Source of the DNA: Candidula unifasciata
Taxonomy: Eukaryota > Mollusca > Gastropoda > Stylommatophora > Geomitridae
Reading direction: 5' to 3'
NCBI GenBank assembly: GCA_905116865.2
Contig: CAJHNH020002057.1
Coordinates: forward strand, 197,501 to 261,500
Length of the DNA stretch: 64,000 nt
The notes beneath the pieces were generated by a model, which worked only from the letters and a program-made list of their open reading frames with translations, did no database searches and was not told the origin of the DNA. This document shows, piece after piece, positions 11,361 to 21,120 of this stretch; position 1 is the stretch's first letter, and each line of letters starts with the position of its first letter. A program made the translations under genes and the position numbers.

Positions 11361-11442
11361 AGGCAGAGACAGAGGAAATTATCAACAATAAATAAGAACC
11401 AATTAAAAAAATTGTAGGATTTATACAGAATAAATATTCATA

Positions 11443-11985
11443 ATGGGAGTCATCATCATCATCAGGTGCCTTGCCGACTGGCGTGGGCGATCATGCCTCT
11501 CCATAATCTGCGATTTCCTGCAGTTCTGTATCAGTTCGTGTGCTGACACACCTCCATGCCATGCAACAAGACTGTCAAGCATCTTCTCTCATTGTCTTCC
11601 TCTATCTCTCCTTCCACATATCTTTCCAGTGGTCACAACATGTTCTATTTTCCCTCTTCTCATAACATGACCGAAAAATGATGACTGTCTCCTTCTGATG
11701 TCTGTGATAAGTTGTCTTCGGGCTCCCGCCTCTTTCAAAACCTCTTGGTTGCTCTTTTTGGCTGCCCAAGTTATTCTAAGCATTCTTCTGTAAAACCACA
11801 TCTCTGAGGCCTCCAGAAATTGTTTGGCCTGCCTACCGATTATCCAGGATTCACAGCCATATGTTAAAACTGGATGTATGTAGCAAGCAAGAATTCTTTT
11901 TCTGACTCTCAATGACAAGGATATATTGCACAAAATGTTTTTCATAATGGGGGTAGTTAACCTAAAAACATTTGGAGACATATTC
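11443..11985 (-). mobile_element. LINE 3' region with GAT-type tail
   Basis: A 130-codon open stretch reads LRVRKRILACYIHPVLTYGC then ESWIIGRQ…MWFYRRMLRITWAAKKSNQE…SFFGHVMRRGKIEHVVTTGK. This is the post-RT C-terminal domain (YGCE-W … RRML-I-W … FGH-MRR). It continues past a frame change to the (GAT)n tail at about 11451-11463. A second, 3'-only copy is at 31757-31975. Confidence 0.75.
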
Positions 11986-12118
11986 AGGAGGAGATCAGAG
12001 CACTTATGGTCATGTCAGATAAAGATGATCTCAAAAATGAACTATGAACAATCATATTCAAAAGGTATCACATTGTGATAGGGAGAAGATTAAATATGCT
12101 ACAAATAAATAAACCGAC

Positions 12119-12222
12119 CAGTGAAGTATTTCCAGTCCATGTTTTTTCAGATACATCAGCTTGTCAAGTATAAAGCTGAGATAATCTTCTGGGCACATCA
12201 CAGTTAATCCACACAAGATTGC
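12119..12222 (-). CDS. Exon 2 of DPY30-motif host gene
   Basis: The acceptor is a TTGCAG ending at 12223 and the donor GT is at 12117-12118. The 104 nt enter in phase 0 and leave with two bases over. The peptide starts AILCGLTVMCPEDYLSFILD and continues KLMYLKKHGLEILH. The PED-hydrophobic stretch is typical of the second helix of DPY30/RII-alpha motifs, and KKHGLEILHW resembles the segment after this motif in AK5-type proteins. The flanking intron has a SINE at 12253-12520. Neither splice border falls in a recognised repeat. Confidence 0.75.
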
Positions 12223-12252
12223 CTGCAATATATTTAAAATATCCAAGTGAAA

Positions 12253-12520
12253 AGTAAAGAACCCTTTTTACACCAGGGCACATTCCACTTATGATACTAG
12301 ACTTCTATTTTTACAGACCAATCAGCACTCTGTGACTGATGTGGTCAACATCTTGCCAGCCACCTTTACTTCCCAAGACATTACCTGATAGGAATTTTAG
12401 GGACTGGCAGTCAAGGTCAATTAGGAAAACAAAATATCTGCGGCTATGTGGATTCCAACCCTAGACCTTTGGGCTGGTAGACAAACATGAAGCCAATACG
12501 TTACAGTGGCGCCTTACTTA
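12253..12520 (-). repeat. SINE family A copy
   Basis: The body matches GTAAAGAACCC…TTTTTACAGACCAATCAGCA…GATGTGGTCAACATCTTGCC…CTTTACTTCCCAAGAC…GTCAAGGTC. The tRNA-like head lies on the right (GGATTCCAACCC, B box inverted). Confidence 0.7.
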
Positions 12521-12550
12521 TTCATTTATTCCTTATCCTGTTGTGCCAAT
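12520..12550 (-). mobile_element. LINE 3' end, left piece (split by Tigger and Gmr1-like insertions)
   Basis: TTATCCTGTTGTGCCAAT is the outermost 3' end of the LINE family seen intact at about 9195-9470. The rest of this copy resumes at 20797. The 8.2 kb between is the LTR element plus the Tigger. Confidence 0.7.
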
Positions 12551-12625
12551 TGTTGTGTGCAATATATGGGAAGGGAAGTTCATTGTTGAACGTGGGACTT
12601 GGTGCGGTGCGCACACATTGAACGT

Positions 12626-12661
<36 letters not shown>

Positions 12662-13254
12662 GTAACGGTGGACTCTACTACGCTGTGTAGGAAGCCTGTT
12701 CTAATCTGGATGGATCCAGGCTGGTCCTGCATAACTGTGTTACGCTGGCGGTAGGGTACGGGCTGTCTGTGAGTGTTGTTACAGCGGTCGCGCCAGCGTG
12801 ACAGACGCTCGTGTGGCCGCAGACGAAAGGTCTGGACAAGTTTCACAATGTACTGTGCATCGGCCTGTATGATTCTGCTATGACAGTGTACCCAAGGGAT
12901 GGGTGTCATAGAGGTAGACACATAACCACGAGCAGTGAGTTTGCACGAGCAGGTAATGTTTGCTCGTAGTTGACCACGGAACAGGGTGGCAGTAGAAGTA
13001 GCCCAGAGCGTCCGTAGTGTGTGTTGCCTTGCCAGTAGGAATGACTGTGGCGGTGTAACGTTTTATTCTCGTGATGCCTTTCATTGTTTTGGTGTTGAAA
13101 TTATAAATACATTAATTCTGTTTGACGTTCAACATGTATCCGGCGTCCTTATTGCTGTTGGGCGGGAATGGTGACTTGTTACTGTAACACTATTTAACAT
13201 ACCATGGATACTTGGCAAGTGTGCGTTGTATCAAGCGAACATTCGCACACGTCA
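12551..13254 (+). repeat. 5' LTR of Gmr1-like element
   Basis: The 704-bp LTR begins TGTTGTGTGC and ends CACACGTCA. It contains a (GA)n tract at about 12630-12657 and a TATAAATA at 13102-13109 that could position transcription. The open frames inside it are chance and identical in both LTRs. Confidence 0.97.
13102..13109 (+). promoter_or_regulatory. Candidate TATA box in the LTR
   Basis: TATAAATA lies 145-152 bp before the 5' LTR end, with the same sequence at 19378-19385 in the 3' LTR. Position and sequence suit the U3 promoter of an LTR element; no start site can be read directly. Confidence 0.4.
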
Positions 13255-14064
13255 ATGGGGAGCCAAGCCTTTAAAGAATGAGGGACCTCTGGTCACAAGT
13301 GTGATACGACATTTTGTCCCATTGGTTTTGTTCTTTAGTCAGAAGTATCGTCAATGGGGGCCGAAGCCTGTCCCGGAGAATTCATAATTAGGCACTGAAA
13401 CCTGGCCTAGAGAATTCTTCATTGGGAACCAAAGTCTTGCCCACAGAATTAGTCGCTGGGAGGAGATATCATCGCCTGTCATCGAAGTCAACCCGTGTTG
13501 CGTCACTGAGATCAAGGCCGTCAAGCGGAGACGTCGCTGTGGAGAACTTGACTTTGCTGTGATCTTTTTCTTCGAGGTCAAGCCAGGAAACCACTTACCT
13601 AAAGTCAATGAACTGTGAGACATGTAGTGACACTGAAGGAGATCAAATATGGTTTTGCAAGGATGGATGCTAGCCGTGTGTCATGTTTCTAAGCGTGTTT
13701 AATGAAGAGCGCTGATCAGCTGATATTTACAGTTGCGGTATTCCTGTGAGTGGAGCGATCGATTTCCGCTAAGCTGCTTCTGAGTGTGAATTGGAAATGC
13801 TTCACCATCATTGTTTGGATGCGATATTCATGAGGTGATGTACTTTGTGGTTAGTTTTTGGATTCATAAGTTTATTGCATTGTTCGCTGCATTGTGTATG
13901 CTTGGTAGCCCTATGTTTCTTGTCTTTTGATCTGTTATTCATCGTCAAAGTAGTGTGTTTAGGTCGTCCAGTTAAGTTTAGGCTAGGTGAATATTGTAAA
14001 GGTCTAAGTGCGTGATTAGTGTGCCATTTTATAGCATCTCGTCATACCGCGTAAAAATACTGAC
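13255..14064 (+). other. Gmr1-like element leader with 34-bp degenerate tandem repeats
   Basis: This is the untranslated leader between the 5' LTR and the gag ATG. The first bases after the LTR (ATGGGGAGCC) are where the primer-binding site should be. Three consecutive 34-bp units at 13353-13386, 13387-13420 and 13421-13454 share the pattern ATGGGggCCgAAGCCTG…AGAATTC. The first resembles the post-LTR sequence itself. I could not assign a priming tRNA. Confidence 0.6.
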
Positions 14065-17000
14065 ATGTCATTCAGCGAATTCGTTCAGATGGCTAGAGAC
14101 CTAGGCCTGGAGGCAGAACATGTAGTCACCTTCGCAGAGGCTAGGATGAGAGAGCTATCTGAAAGAGAGGCCGCCATGAGGAAAGAGAGAGCTGCGGAGA
14201 GGGCCCATAGGAGGGAGATGGCAGAGGTAGAAGCCATGACAGTTACAGCTAATAAAGAGCTGGAATTAGCTCGGATCGAAAGAGATAGGGCTGTAGCTCT
14301 GGCAGAGGCCAGCAAGACGGCGGATGCAAAGGAAGGTAACAAAGATTGTGGTGATCATGATTTGAGCAACTACAAGCCAAGGTTACCTTACCTTGGTATC
14401 CAGGATGATATTCATTCTTATTTGGACCGTTTTGAAGATGCGATGCGCAGTGGACGCATCCCAGAAGCACAATGGGTGTCTCGACTGCGAGACCTACTGA
14501 CTGGGAAAGTACTAATAACATTTAGTAATTTCTCAGAAGAGGAGAGAAAGTCGTATGTTGTTGTACGTCAGAAATTGTTGGCATCTAGGTTGTTAACAGA
14601 AGCAGGTTATAGGAATCAGTTTCATACACTGATGCCTACACCAGATGTCAGTTTCTCTGAGTATGTTGCTCAAGTAAAAACCATTTTTTTCAGGTGGGTG
14701 AACTTGGCAGAGGTCGGCACATCTTTTGATAAATTGGTTGATCTTATTTTGAGAGACAAGGTATTATTATCCTGCAGCAATGATTTGTGTACTTTTTTTC
14801 AAAAAAGAAAACCTAGGAGTTTGGAGGATATGATCACACTGGGTGAACAATATATCACAGCTCATCCAGGGAAGGCGATACATAAGGAGAAAATTGACGA
14901 TTTTTTCCCAGCAGCGGCAGGCCTTCAGGTCAGACCTTCTCCGGTTACACAGAATCATGGGAGCTTTAGGAATAAGGATTCGACAACGGTCCAGAGGCCC
15001 AAACAGGGGAAGCAACAGTGGAAGGGCCTCACTAATAATGAGCAGCCCGGCTGTAAATTTTGTGGGTCCTGGAGACACAGATCTGAAGACTGCCAGTATA
15101 GGGATAGGAGGGATGATGACAACCCACCGGGAAAAAGTTTTTTCAGATCTAGAACTATTAAGTGTTTCCTGTGTTCAGGACCACACAAACGTAGTGTATG
15201 CCCTAAAGTAGTAAAGGGTAAAGCAAGTGCGGCACAGGTAGGAGACAACGGTAGATCTACCCAAATATACAATGACATAGTGAAAGTAAGACCCCAAGTT
15301 ATATACCCCACCTTATCAGCAACCTTTCAGATCGGGGGGTTACCCATCCATAAAGGGTATGTGGGTCAGAAAAGTTGTACTGTGTTAAGGGACAGTGGCG
15401 CCAATGTAATCGGGGTTGCAAAATACCTAGTGCCTAAATCTGACTATTTGGGAAGAAGTGTAAAATGTAGAACCTTTGGGGGGAGAATTGAGACTTACCC
15501 GCTGGCTCGAGCATTTTTGGATTGCTGTTTTTTCAAGGGTCATGCAGAGGTGTGCGTTTTGCGACACCCAGCTGCGGGAATAATGTTGGGAACGGTAAAG
15601 GGTGTAAAGGAACCAACTGAAGAAGAAATCAAACATTGGTACAGTGCTCACGAACGAGTGGCAAACGCAGTGGTCACAAGAGCCCAACAAATTCAAAAAA
15701 ATGAATACGCCAAAACCGATGCAGTTGTGGAGGCTTCTGATGGAAGTCAGCTGGTTATTCCAGAAACCATAACCTCGGAAGAACATAACAGTACATCAAA
15801 ACCAGGGGCCCAGGGTAGTTTCAAGGAATGCCAGCAATCGGACCCAACTTTGAAGAAGTATTTTCTTAAGGCACAATACTCTGGATATAAGAAAAGTAAG
15901 GGAGGGAAGTGGTACTTCTTCATAAAAAATGGCATTCTTATGAGGTATTTTGAGAGAGCCAACAACTCCTACAAACAGCTTGTTGTACCACTCATCTATA
16001 GGGTTGAAGTTTTGAAAACTGCACATGATACCCCATTTGCGGGGCATTTGGGCATCGGTAGGACGCAGAGAAGAGTCTTATCTCAGTTTTATTGGCCAGG
16101 GTGTTCTACGGATATTCGTAACTATTGCCGATCATGTAAGGACTGTCAGTTGATGTCTAGGAGAGGTGCATTACAGAGGGCTCCAATTCAGAGTACATAT
16201 TTGCCCTATCGCCCATTCGAGAAAGTAGCAATAGACATAGTAGGTCCATTATCGGTCATGTCTGAGAGAGGGAACAGGTTTATACTTACCTTCATAGATC
16301 TTGCTACAAGATGGGTCGAATGTGTCCCTTTACGATACATTACATCTGAGGCTGTAGCGGAGTCTTTAATGCTTATTTTTTCTCGTCTGGGTTTCCCAGA
16401 TACTATCCTTTCGGACCATGGGTCGCAATTCATTTCTGAATCTATGAAATCTTTTGAAAAATTGTTGTCCATTGCCCATGTCTTTGCTGCCCGGTACAAC
16501 CCGAAAGCAAATGGTGTTGTAGAAAATTTTAATGGCACGGTGAAGAGCATGTTAGCAAAAGTTACGTCGGCTTTCCCTAAGGACTGGGACAAGTACCTTC
16601 CAGCTGTATTGTTTGCCTATCGCGAGGTACCACAGTCAAGTACGGGTTTTTCACCGTTCGAGTTAGTATATGGTACGAACCCCAGGGGCCCATTGTCTGT
16701 TTTAAAGGACGCCTGGCTAGGAAAAGAAAAACAAGAAGCACAACAGACTTATGCAGATTTTGTGATAGAACTGAGACATAGAATAATGTCTGCTTGTCAA
16801 ATCGCGAGGAGTAATCTGGAGAAAACTGGAGTACAACAAAGAGATTATGCTAATCGAAATCGGAAGCTAGTTGTACTTGAACCGGATGACGAAGTTCTTG
16901 TCCTGTTACCGGATAAAACAAATTTTCTGTTGGACTGCTGGAAAGGACCATTTACAGTGGTTAAGAAAATTTCCAAGGTTGATTACTTGATCAATGTTAA

Positions 17001-18627
17001 TGGAAAACTGAAGGTTTACAACATAAATATGATCAAGAAGTACATGACCAGACCAGCGAATTTGGAGGGTGTTATTGACTCTGTGAATGAGGAGAAGATT
17101 AATGCACATGATAATAACTCAAGAAAGGCTGGGTTTTGCCATGTGGTGGAGGAATGTATGGGGGAGGACAAGTCGGATGTTCCACTGAAGATGGAATTAC
17201 CACCATTAGTACCCAAGGAGTCCTGGAAGGATGTACAGGTGTCCTATGCACTACCAGGAGAGAAACGGAGTCAAATTCTGAGAATGCTGGCCTCATTCGA
17301 GGATATTTTATCTGACATACCGGGCGTCACCACAAAAGCAGTCCACTCCATTGAATTAACCGATTGTCAACCTGTTAAACTCAAGCCATATCCGGTACCC
17401 CTTCACTATCAATCGCAAATAGACAGGGAGATTGATGACATGATTCGGTTGGGAGTGATTGAACCATCGACGTCCGCCTACTCTTTTCCTATAGTGCCTG
17501 TGAAGAAGAAGGACGGAACGTTAAGGATCTGTATCGACTTCAGGCGCCTCAACCGCATTACAAGGATAGACGCAGAAACGATACCAAATATGGAGGACAT
17601 GTTTAACACTTTGACTAATGCGAAATATTTCACTAAACTAGACTTAGCAAAAGGTTATTGGCAGATACCGTTGGCGGAAGAAGCAAAAAAATATACCGCT
17701 TTCCAAACCGTCAGGGGTTTGTATCACTTTCGATTTCTTACTTTTGGGCTTTGTAATGCTCCTGCCACCTTCACAAGGATGGTGAGGAGATTGGTTGGTG
17801 ATCGTAGTGATATAATTCATTATTTGGATGACATTCTCCTGTTTCATGAGGACATCGAAGCACATATACAAGGGTTGAGAAGCTTGTTGGAGCGCATCCG
17901 GTCGTTTGGATTGACAGTCAGACCAACCAAGGTAGAGGTTGCAGTCGAGGAAGTGACGTTCCTTGGTCATGTCATAGGCAGAGGGGTAAGAAAACCCGTT
18001 CAATCCACTGTTCACAGGTTTCTGAACCTTCCTGTCCCTAAGACTAAAAAGCAAGTTCGAGCATTGCTGGGTTTGAGTAATTTCTACGCAAAATTCATTC
18101 CCCATTATGCCACCATCACGTCTGTGTTGTCTGATCTGATTAAGAAGGGAATGCCAAGCAAGATATGGTGGAACGAACAATGTGGTGAATCCTTGAGACA
18201 ATTACAAAGTGCATTTAATAATTTACCATTGTTGCGTTTACCTAATTTGAATGTACCCTTTGGTATTTCATGTGATGCCTCTGATGTGGGAGTGGCCAGT
18301 GTCCTCGTACAGGAGTTCCGAGGTACATGGCATCCAGTCCTGTATGCCAGTAGGAAACTGTCCCCAGCGGAGACACGCTACAGTGTGATAGAACGAGAGT
18401 GCCTGGCCATAGTGTTTGGGGTCAACAAGTTCTCCAGGTTTTTGTACGGTAACCATTTTACTATCTTCACTGACCATCAACCACTGCAGGCATTGTGTTC
18501 GGGAGCAGTGAAGAATGCCAGGGTGCTTAGATGGGCGCTGATGCTGCAGCCATACCACTTCACTGTCCACTATGTCCGAGGGGAGGAAAACGTGATCCCA
18601 GATTTCCTATCAAGGACAACTGTGTGA
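14065..18627 (+). CDS. Gag-pol polyprotein, Gmr1-like order (IN before RT)
   Basis: The 1520-residue polyprotein drives copy-and-paste transposition. In order: an N-terminal Glu/Arg-rich coiled coil (about 20-95); a SCAN-like capsid region (about 137-267, WVSRLRDLL to EQYITAH); two zinc knuckles (C330, CX2CX4HX4C; C367, CX2CX3HX4C); aspartic protease (DSGA, D443); the integrase zinc-binding H2C2 motif (from H654); the integrase core D724, D784 and E820 with exact D-X35-E; a GPY/F-type module (WKGPF, 959-963); reverse transcriptase (LDLAKGYWQ with D1193, YLDD at 1253-1256); and RNase H (D1404, E1445, D1470), ending at TGA 18625. All catalytic residues are present and nothing is broken. Canonical Ty3/gypsy elements place IN after RNase H; IN before RT with gypsy-type RT and a GPY/F module defines the Gmr1-like group. 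No chromodomain or env is visible. The first ATG of the frame is used as the start. Confidence 0.96.
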   Translation: MSFSEFVQMARDLGLEAEHVVTFAEARMRELSEREAAMRKERAAERAHRREMAEVEAMTVTANKELELARIERDRAVALAEASKTADAKEGNKDCGDHDLSNYKPRLPYLGIQDDIHSYLDRFEDAMRSGRIPEAQWVSRLRDLLTGKVLITFSNFSEEERKSYVVVRQKLLASRLLTEAGYRNQFHTLMPTPDVSFSEYVAQVKTIFFRWVNLAEVGTSFDKLVDLILRDKVLLSCSNDLCTFFQKRKPRSLEDMITLGEQYITAHPGKAIHKEKIDDFFPAAAGLQVRPSPVTQNHGSFRNKDSTTVQRPKQGKQQWKGLTNNEQPGCKFCGSWRHRSEDCQYRDRRDDDNPPGKSFFRSRTIKCFLCSGPHKRSVCPKVVKGKASAAQVGDNGRSTQIYNDIVKVRPQVIYPTLSATFQIGGLPIHKGYVGQKSCTVLRDSGANVIGVAKYLVPKSDYLGRSVKCRTFGGRIETYPLARAFLDCCFFKGHAEVCVLRHPAAGIMLGTVKGVKEPTEEEIKHWYSAHERVANAVVTRAQQIQKNEYAKTDAVVEASDGSQLVIPETITSEEHNSTSKPGAQGSFKECQQSDPTLKKYFLKAQYSGYKKSKGGKWYFFIKNGILMRYFERANNSYKQLVVPLIYRVEVLKTAHDTPFAGHLGIGRTQRRVLSQFYWPGCSTDIRNYCRSCKDCQLMSRRGALQRAPIQSTYLPYRPFEKVAIDIVGPLSVMSERGNRFILTFIDLATRWVECVPLRYITSEAVAESLMLIFSRLGFPDTILSDHGSQFISESMKSFEKLLSIAHVFAARYNPKANGVVENFNGTVKSMLAKVTSAFPKDWDKYLPAVLFAYREVPQSSTGFSPFELVYGTNPRGPLSVLKDAWLGKEKQEAQQTYADFVIELRHRIMSACQIARSNLEKTGVQQRDYANRNRKLVVLEPDDEVLVLLPDKTNFLLDCWKGPFTVVKKISKVDYLINVNGKLKVYNINMIKKYMTRPANLEGVIDSVNEEKINAHDNNSRKAGFCHVVEECMGEDKSDVPLKMELPPLVPKESWKDVQVSYALPGEKRSQILRMLASFEDILSDIPGVTTKAVHSIELTDCQPVKLKPYPVPLHYQSQIDREIDDMIRLGVIEPSTSAYSFPIVPVKKKDGTLRICIDFRRLNRITRIDAETIPNMEDMFNTLTNAKYFTKLDLAKGYWQIPLAEEAKKYTAFQTVRGLYHFRFLTFGLCNAPATFTRMVRRLVGDRSDIIHYLDDILLFHEDIEAHIQGLRSLLERIRSFGLTVRPTKVEVAVEEVTFLGHVIGRGVRKPVQSTVHRFLNLPVPKTKKQVRALLGLSNFYAKFIPHYATITSVLSDLIKKGMPSKIWWNEQCGESLRQLQSAFNNLPLLRLPNLNVPFGISCDASDVGVASVLVQEFRGTWHPVLYASRKLSPAETRYSVIERECLAIVFGVNKFSRFLYGNHFTIFTDHQPLQALCSGAVKNARVLRWALMLQPYHFTVHYVRGEENVIPDFLSRTTV

Positions 18628-18806
18628 CTAGGTTTTTCTGGTCTTATTATTTTGAGGCATAGTAATGTACCTAACATGCTTAAGATTATGTGTGAAATAT
18701 ATTATTCATATTGTGCATGTTATGTAAATTATGAACTGCATATTGCCATGTGTTGAGCACGGCGGTCCTGTCTCGAGCAAACAGAAACAAATGGTGTCTG
18801 TTTGCT

Positions 18807-18820
18807 GGAGGAAGGGGGGA
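18807..18820 (+). promoter_or_regulatory. Polypurine tract of Gmr1-like element
   Basis: GGAGGAAGGGGGGA lies six bases before the 3' LTR and would prime plus-strand DNA synthesis. The six-base gap (ATAAGC) to the LTR start is slightly unusual. Confidence 0.7.
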
Positions 18821-18826
18821 ATAAGC

Positions 18827-18901
18827 TGTTGTGTGCAATATATGGGAAGGGAAGTTCATTGTTGAACGTGGGACTTGGTGCGGTGCGCACACATTGAACG
18901 T

Positions 18902-18937
<36 letters not shown>

Positions 18938-19530
18938 GTAACGGTGGACTCTACTACGCTGTGTAGGAAGCCTGTTCTAATCTGGATGGATCCAGGCTGG
19001 TCCTGCATAACTGTGTTACGCTGGCGGTAGGGTACGGGCTGTCTGTGAGTGTTGTTACAGCGGTCGCGCCAGCGTGACAGACGCTCGTGTGGCCGCAGAC
19101 GAAAGGTCTGGACAAGTTTCACAATGTACTGTGCATCGGCCTGTATGATTCTGCTATGACAGTGTACCCAAGGGATGGGTGTCATAGAGGTAGACACATA
19201 ACCACGAGCAGTGAGTTTGCACGAGCAGGTAATGTTTGCTCGTAGTTGACCACGGAACAGGGTGGCAGTAGAAGTAGCCCAGAGCGTCCGTAGTGTGTGT
19301 TGCCTTGCCAGTAGGAATGACTGTGGCGGTGTAACGTTTTATTCTGGTGATGCCTTTCATTGTTTTGGTGTTGAAATTATAAATACATTAATTCTGTTTG
19401 ACGTTCAACATGTATCCGGCGTCCTTATTGCTGTTGGGCGGGAATGGTGACTTGTTACTGTAACACTATTTAACATACCATGGATACTTGGCAAGTGTGC
19501 GTTGTATCAAGCGAACATTCGCACACGTCA
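18827..19530 (+). repeat. 3' LTR of Gmr1-like element
   Basis: This copy is collinear with the 5' LTR at a constant offset of 6276 bp, with a single substitution at 19346. It is followed directly by CCAAT, the target duplication. Confidence 0.97.
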
Positions 19531-19538
19531 CCAATGTA

Positions 19539-20794
19539 CAGTGGAACCTTGCTTAACTAGCATAATTCTTCCAGAATCAAACTCGTTAAGCGAAACACTC
19601 GTTATGCGAAACAATTTTTCTCATATAAATTAATGTAAAATACGATAATGCGTTCCATGTCAAAAAAGATACTCCCAAAATGCTATGTGTAACGTTTTTT
19701 CAAAGAAAATTATATACATATTGTTAAGGAGAGTGGATCATCTTCATCTTTTCTTCAAACGCGTAACGAACCCACCTGGAATGTAAATTCGATTTGCAGA
19801 AAAAAAAAAAGTCGAAATAATTATCATACATAGCTAATTATTATTAATTTTTTTTTACTAGAAAGATGTCCAGAAATTTGTTTTTGCCGACGCTTCAAAA
19901 TTTTGCGAAAATGCGACACAGCATTATCATTAAATAAATTTGCAACGCGCATAGCCACTTCCTTATTAGGGTGATGCTTCTCAGTGTAAGATGCAACAGT
20001 TTGCCATGCTTTCAGCATTTCTCTTATTTCGCCAGAAAATTGTTGCTTTTCTGTTACCTCCTCCTCCTCTAACAAACTTTCCTCCAAAATGCAGCTCTAG
20101 GCTGTGCTCTTCCACAAGCTCTTTGATATCACTGTTATCCACCAACAATCCCATGATAGTGGCCAAAGACACAATCTCGTTGACTAAAGGTTTCACAGGT
20201 ACTGTCTCAAAACCCTCAAAGTCACTACTAGACAACACTCTCCGGCCAAAGCTTCTTCCAAGCAGAAGTTAGGGTTCTCTTGGTAACCCCTTCTCCCGCC
20301 TTGTTGATCATCTTGAGGCAAGCAACGATGTGGGAGTGATTTTTTCTCCAAAACACTTTGAGAGTGAGATTGGTCCTTTCAGTCACCTGAAAACAATGCT
20401 CGAAGAGTGCTTTAGTGTAGAGCTTCTTACAGTTATAAATAGCTTGCTGGTCCATGGGCTGGAGTAACGGAGTGGTGTTAGGAGGCAGAAACTGGATCTT
20501 GATGAACTTAAATTCTTAACAGAGGTCATCTTGTATACCTGAAGGATTCATGTACATAAATAACAATATAACACAAGTTTGAGAAAATGTGTGATCACAA
20601 TCGACACTGCAATGCTACTGGAACGAGTGCTAAACACAGACTTATGTAACATTCGCACAATTCGGGACTTTCCCTCTCCTTGCCACTCATTATGCAAAAC
20701 GTCGCTCGTTATGCAAGTCATTTTTTTTAAATTTGTTTTGCTCGTTATGCGAATTACTCGTTATGCGAGGTGCTCGTTAAGCGAGGTTCTACTG
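19539..20794 (-). mobile_element. Decayed Tigger/pogo-like DNA transposon
   Basis: The element is bounded by TA dinucleotides (19537-19538, 20795-20796) and imperfect inverted ends: CAGTGGAACCTTGCTTAA on the left, CAGTAGAACCTCGCTTAA on the right read inward. Both ends carry sub-repeats of CTCGTTAAGCGAA and CTCGTTATGCGAA. This is the layout of Tc1/mariner-superfamily Tigger elements. At 1256 bp it is shorter than a full Tigger and keeps only the C-terminal part of its transposase. Confidence 0.88.
19824..20515 (-). pseudogene. Tigger transposase C-terminal fragment, frameshifted
   Basis: Reading leftward from 20515, the frame gives FLPPNTTPLLQPMDQQAIYN, the hallmark segment of Tigger/jerky-type DDE transposases, then KKLYTKALFEHCF. 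A frame change near 20,235 leads into FEGFETVP…ELVEEHSLEL. A second near 20,090 leads into EIREMLKAWQTVASYTEKHH and SHFRKILKRRQKQ. The N-terminal CENP-B-type helix-turn-helix and most of the catalytic core are absent, so the copy is inactive. Identification is from conserved family segments. Confidence 0.85.
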
Positions 20795-20796
20795 TA

Positions 20797-21120
20797 TGTC
20801 ACATAGAGCTTGCCGTGTATCCCTTCATTCCACTTTATTCTGTGCAATCAGTTTAATAAAATGGATGGAGCTTTGGCCTCTCTCATCTATCTGCATTCAT
20901 TTTAAGGTTTCTTTTGGGCATCCTCACCCACTCAAAGCTTCTACTTCCCATTTAAATGTCTGTTTGGAGTTTCTTTTCTGGTTTCTTCTCAGGATGTGCT
21001 TAATATAGCGCCATCTTCTGTGTCCTATAATTGTTGAAACTAGTGGTTGCCCAGATATTTCTCTTATTTCTTCAGTCTTTTTTAATTCATTCGATTTTAC
21101 TTTCACCATTTTCTCTAGGC
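20797..21120 (-). mobile_element. LINE 3' end, right piece (split by insertions)
   Basis: This piece continues the copy begun at 12520-12550. The sequence matches the LINE 3' end at about 9195-9470 base for base with scattered changes (CACATAGAGCTTGCCGTGTA versus TCTCATAGGGCTAGCAGTCT). Minus-strand reading gives HRRWRYIKHILRRNQKRNSK, the usual C-terminal RRW-IGHVLR segment of reverse-transcriptase proteins. It is degenerate. Confidence 0.7.

Larger units (their letters stand above)
12551..19530 (+). mobile_element. Complete Gmr1-like Ty3/gypsy LTR retrotransposon
   Basis: This is a 6,980-bp element bounded by 704-bp direct LTRs (12551-13254 and 18827-19530) that start TG, end CA and differ by one base (C at 13070, G at 19346). 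The 5-bp target duplication CCAAT is at 12546-12550 and 19531-19535. It has a purine tract before the 3' LTR, an 810-bp leader, and one unbroken gag-pol frame with integrase ahead of reverse transcriptase. Near-identical LTRs and an intact ORF point to very recent insertion. It lies in intron 1 of the DPY30-motif gene, on the opposite strand. Confidence 0.97.

Noticed and set aside
12580..13174. ORFs of 113, 68 and 62 codons in the LTRs
   Set aside because: They lie in LTR regulatory DNA, are copied exactly in the other LTR, and have no domain. LTR origin explains them.
14085..18570. Many minus-strand ORFs up to 185 codons
   Set aside because: They are shadows of the gag-pol frame with no motif of their own.
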